A DNA stretch of 64,000 bases from Streptomyces fulvorobeus (GTDB lineage Bacteria > Actinomycetota > Actinomycetes > Streptomycetales > Streptomycetaceae), in assembly GCF_013167895.1 (NCBI RefSeq), contig NZ_BLWC01000001.1, positions 1,240,001 through 1,304,000 on the forward strand. The letters are read 5' to 3'. The notes under the pieces were generated by a model. The model had not been told where the DNA came from. It saw only the letters and a program-made list of their open reading frames with translations, and did not search any database. The translations under genes were made by a program, and so were the position numbers. This document shows positions 61,967 to 64,000 of the stretch, piece by piece (within the stretch, counting starts at the first letter, position 1; every line of letters begins with the position of its first letter).

Positions 61967-62730
61967 GCGCCGGTACGTACACCCCCCGCCCGGGCGCCGC
62001 CCCTCTGCCCCGCATGATCGCCGCGCAGACCGCGCTGGAGACGCGGATGCTGCTGCGCAACGGCGAGCAGCTGCTCCTCACGGTGATCATCCCGGCGCTG
62101 CTGCTCGTGCTGTTCAGCACGGTGGACGTGGTGGACACGGGCGCGGGCGACCCGGTCGACTTCCTGACGCCCGGCGTCCTCGCGCTGGCCGTGATGTCCA
62201 CGGCCTTCACCGGCCAGGCCATCGCCACCGGCTTCGAACGGCGCTACGGCGTGCTCAAGCGGCTCGGCGCCTCACCGCTGCCCCGCTGGGCGCTGATGAC
62301 CGCGAAGACCCTGTCGGTGCTGGTCACCGAGGTGCTCCAGATCGTGCTGCTGACGGGGATCGCGTTCGCGCTCGGCTGGTCGCCGGAGGGCAACCCGTTC
62401 GCCGTACTGCTGCTCCTGGTGCTCGGCACCGCGGCGTTCTCGGGCCTCGGTCTCCTGATGGCGGGGACGCTGAAGGCGGAGGCGACGCTCGCCGCCGCGA
62501 ACCTGGTCTTCCTGCTGCTGCTGGTGGGCGGCGGCGTCATCGTGCCGCTCGACGAGTTCCCCGACGCGCTCCGGTCGGTCCTGGGCCTGCTGCCCGTCTC
62601 GGCCCTCTCCGAGGGGCTGCGGGACGTGCTCCAGCACGGCTCGCCGACGCCGTGGAGCGAGGCCGGTGTCCTCGCGCTCTGGGCCGGGCTGGGGCTGGGC
62701 GCCGCGGCGAGGTTCTTCCGCTGGGAGTAG
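61963..62730 (+). CDS. ABC transporter permease (ABC-2 type)
   Basis: A 255-residue permease with six predicted helices (LLLTVIIPALLLVLFSTVDVV; LTPGVLALAVMSTAFTGQAIA; ILVLLTGIAFALGW-like; AVLLLLVLGTAAFSGLGLLM; LVFLLLLVGGGVIVPL; AGVLALWAGLGLGAAARFF). The ABC-2 pattern RYGVLKRLGASPLPRW lies in the central cytoplasmic loop. It is translationally coupled to the ATPase gene at 61040, with which it forms a half-and-half exporter. Confidence 0.92.
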   Translation: MSAGTYTPRPGAAPLPRMIAAQTALETRMLLRNGEQLLLTVIIPALLLVLFSTVDVVDTGAGDPVDFLTPGVLALAVMSTAFTGQAIATGFERRYGVLKRLGASPLPRWALMTAKTLSVLVTEVLQIVLLTGIAFALGWSPEGNPFAVLLLLVLGTAAFSGLGLLMAGTLKAEATLAAANLVFLLLLVGGGVIVPLDEFPDALRSVLGLLPVSALSEGLRDVLQHGSPTPWSEAGVLALWAGLGLGAAARFFRWE

Positions 62731-62803
62731 GCGTCCGGCTGTGACCCACACCATCCGGGCATACCGCACCCCTCGTGAAAACATGCACAAGCCCCGGCCT
62801 ACG

Positions 62804-63775
62804 ATGGTCCGCGTGGAAACCCCCCTCTCCTACATCGCCAAGCGCTGGACTCCGTCCACCGATGTGGTCCGGCGCGCCGCTCTCTCCGCAGTCGTGATGA
62901 GCGTGTTCATCATCGTCACGGGCGGTGCCGTCCGGCTGACCGGTTCCGGTCTCGGCTGCGACACCTGGCCCAAGTGCACGGACGACAGCCTCTTCGCGAC
63001 CCCCGAGCAGGGGCTGCACGGCGCGATCGAGTTCGGCAACCGGATGCTCACCTACGTCCTGTCCGCCGCCGTCGGCTGGGCGATCATCGCGGTGCGTTCC
63101 GCGAAGCCCAGGCGCCGCGGCCTGACCCGGCTCGCCTGGTCCCAGTTCTGGCTCGTGATGGGGAACGCCGTACTCGGCGGGATCACGGTCTGGGCGGGCC
63201 TGAACCCGTGGACGGTGGCCGGGCACTTCCTGCTCGCCAACTGCCTGCTCGCGGTCGCCGTCATCACCTGGGTGCGGACCGGCGAGGGCGACGGCGCGCC
63301 GCGCCCGCGCGTCCCGAGGCCGGTACGCGGCCTGTCCTGGGCCGTCCTCGTCACCACGGTGGCCCTGATCGCTCTCGGCACGACGGTGACCGGTTCCGGC
63401 AAGCACGCCGGTGACAGCAGCGACGTACCGCGCATGCCGTGGGACTGGACCGCCGCCGCGCACGTGCACGCCGTCGCCGCCTGGGTCGTCTGCGCCCTGG
63501 CCGTCGCCGTGTGGCTGGCACTGCGGGTGGTGGACGCCCCGGCCGACACCCGGGCGCGCGCCCGTGACCTGCTGATCGTGCTGCTCGCGCAGGGAGCGAT
63601 CGGGTACGTGCAGTACTTCAGCGACGTCCCCGAGATCCTGGTCGGCCTCCACATGCTCGGCTCCGCGCTGATGTGGATCGCCGTGCTGCGGCTGTTCCTC
63701 GGCATGCGGGAGCGTCCGGAGGTCACGGCCGGCACCCCCGCGCGGGAGGTTCCGGCCGTCACCGTCGCGAGCTGA
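62804..63775 (+). CDS. ctaA: Heme A synthase, COX15/CtaA family
   Basis: An eight-helix membrane enzyme that oxidises the C8 methyl of heme O to make heme A for cytochrome oxidase. Heme-ligand histidines are in LHGAIEFGNRML, AGHFLLANCLLA, AHVHAVAAWVVC and VGLHMLGSALMW. LTGSGLGCDTWPKC carries the extracytoplasmic Cys pair. Start codons at 62783 (ATG), 62804 (ATG) and 62813 (GTG) are in frame. No ribosome site precedes them, but CCTACGATGG just upstream of 62813 looks like a -10 region, so the mRNA may be leaderless. I give 62804 as a compromise. Confidence 0.9.
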   Translation: MVRVETPLSYIAKRWTPSTDVVRRAALSAVVMSVFIIVTGGAVRLTGSGLGCDTWPKCTDDSLFATPEQGLHGAIEFGNRMLTYVLSAAVGWAIIAVRSAKPRRRGLTRLAWSQFWLVMGNAVLGGITVWAGLNPWTVAGHFLLANCLLAVAVITWVRTGEGDGAPRPRVPRPVRGLSWAVLVTTVALIALGTTVTGSGKHAGDSSDVPRMPWDWTAAAHVHAVAAWVVCALAVAVWLALRVVDAPADTRARARDLLIVLLAQGAIGYVQYFSDVPEILVGLHMLGSALMWIAVLRLFLGMRERPEVTAGTPAREVPAVTVAS

Positions 63776-63898
63776 CCTGCGGCGGCCGCGCTCCGGCGGG
63801 CCGGCCGGGGCTCCCCGCGACGGCGTGCGCACGCACGGCCGGACGAGTGAGCGCCCTAGCCCTGGCTCAGGTATCGCCCGTGTGCGGTCCCGGACGGC

Positions 63899-64000
63899 TC
63901 AGCGGTTGCCGGACGGCCCGCCGAGCTGGATACCGGCCATCCGGGACCACTCGTACGGCCCTGTGCGCACCTTGGCCGCGAAGTCGCCGTCGAAGCTCTC
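63899..64000 (-). CDS. Partial gene at the right edge (C-terminus only)
   Basis: The last 33 residues of a minus-strand gene, reading AAKVRTGPYEWSRMAGIQL and ending GGPSGNR at the stop 63901-63899. The sequence has coding character but is too short to recognise. It converges on ctaA. No function is proposed. Confidence 0.6.
   Translation of the reverse strand, partial: ESFDGDFAAKVRTGPYEWSRMAGIQLGGPSGNR

Overview
This window is high-GC chromosomal DNA with strong third-position GC bias. Its gene set is that of a Streptomyces or close relative: ectABCD, a sufR-sufBDCSU-type iron-sulfur operon without sufA, a cobalamin cluster behind a B12 riboswitch, SigE-type ECF sigma factors, PhoP-box phosphate genes and a LAETG sortase-anchored protein. 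From memory, the order resembles the S. coelicolor SCO184x-SCO193x region. I saw no tRNA, rRNA, CRISPR array or complete insertion sequence.

Layout. 1-2.4 kb: the end of an unknown gene, an alpha/beta hydrolase and a class II aldolase. 2.5-4.2 kb: a Pit phosphate transporter behind a PHO box, plus a two-helix partner protein. 4.2-13.6 kb: a cobalamin riboswitch followed by cobD, cobQ, a fused chelatase I/D subunit, cobO, cobB, a convergent ZIP transporter and a CobE-like/CobC pair. 13.6-17.2 kb: a LAETG-anchored protein, an amidohydrolase and an aminotransferase ending at a clear terminator. 17.2-20.7 kb: the ectoine/hydroxyectoine operon. 20.8-25.6 kb: a VOC/maleylpyruvate-isomerase-type protein, a GH53 remnant, a divergent OYE/MarR pair, a class V aminotransferase and a degenerate stretch.

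25.6-47.5 kb is the accessory heart of the window. It holds genes to cut pectin (pectinesterase, pectate lyase, rhamnogalacturonan acetylesterase, a GH43 enzyme), import the products (ABC binding protein and two permeases, no ATPase) and oxidise sugar acids (uronate dehydrogenase, KdgD, an IlvD/Edd dehydratase, a DapA-family partner, a Gfo/Idh/MocA oxidoreductase and an alpha-ketoglutarate-semialdehyde dehydrogenase). IclR and GntR regulators, an ECF sigma/anti-sigma pair and two proteins of unknown role (a PmoA-like protein and an unrecognised probable barrel protein co-transcribed with KdgD) sit among them. Read together, the genes describe a pectin-to-alpha-ketoglutarate route whose two arms, hexuronate and probably pentose, meet at alpha-ketoglutarate semialdehyde.

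47.6-54.1 kb holds a tandem TerD protein, a small Tudor-like protein, a PhoX phosphatase, a 505-residue protein of unknown function and dapD. 54.2-60.9 kb is the suf operon on the minus strand, with a SufR-type operator and an iron-box-like palindrome at its promoter. 61.0-63.8 kb holds an ABC exporter pair and heme A synthase, and the last bases hold the end of an unknown gene.

Four genes (cobE/cobC, ectD, the pectate lyase and the barrel gene) are broken by apparent single-base losses in G or C runs. The common signature suggests homopolymer errors in the assembly, so these genes may be intact in the organism. Two different GC-rich palindromic repeats lie inside coding sequences (the cobQ 3' end and the sufD 5' end).
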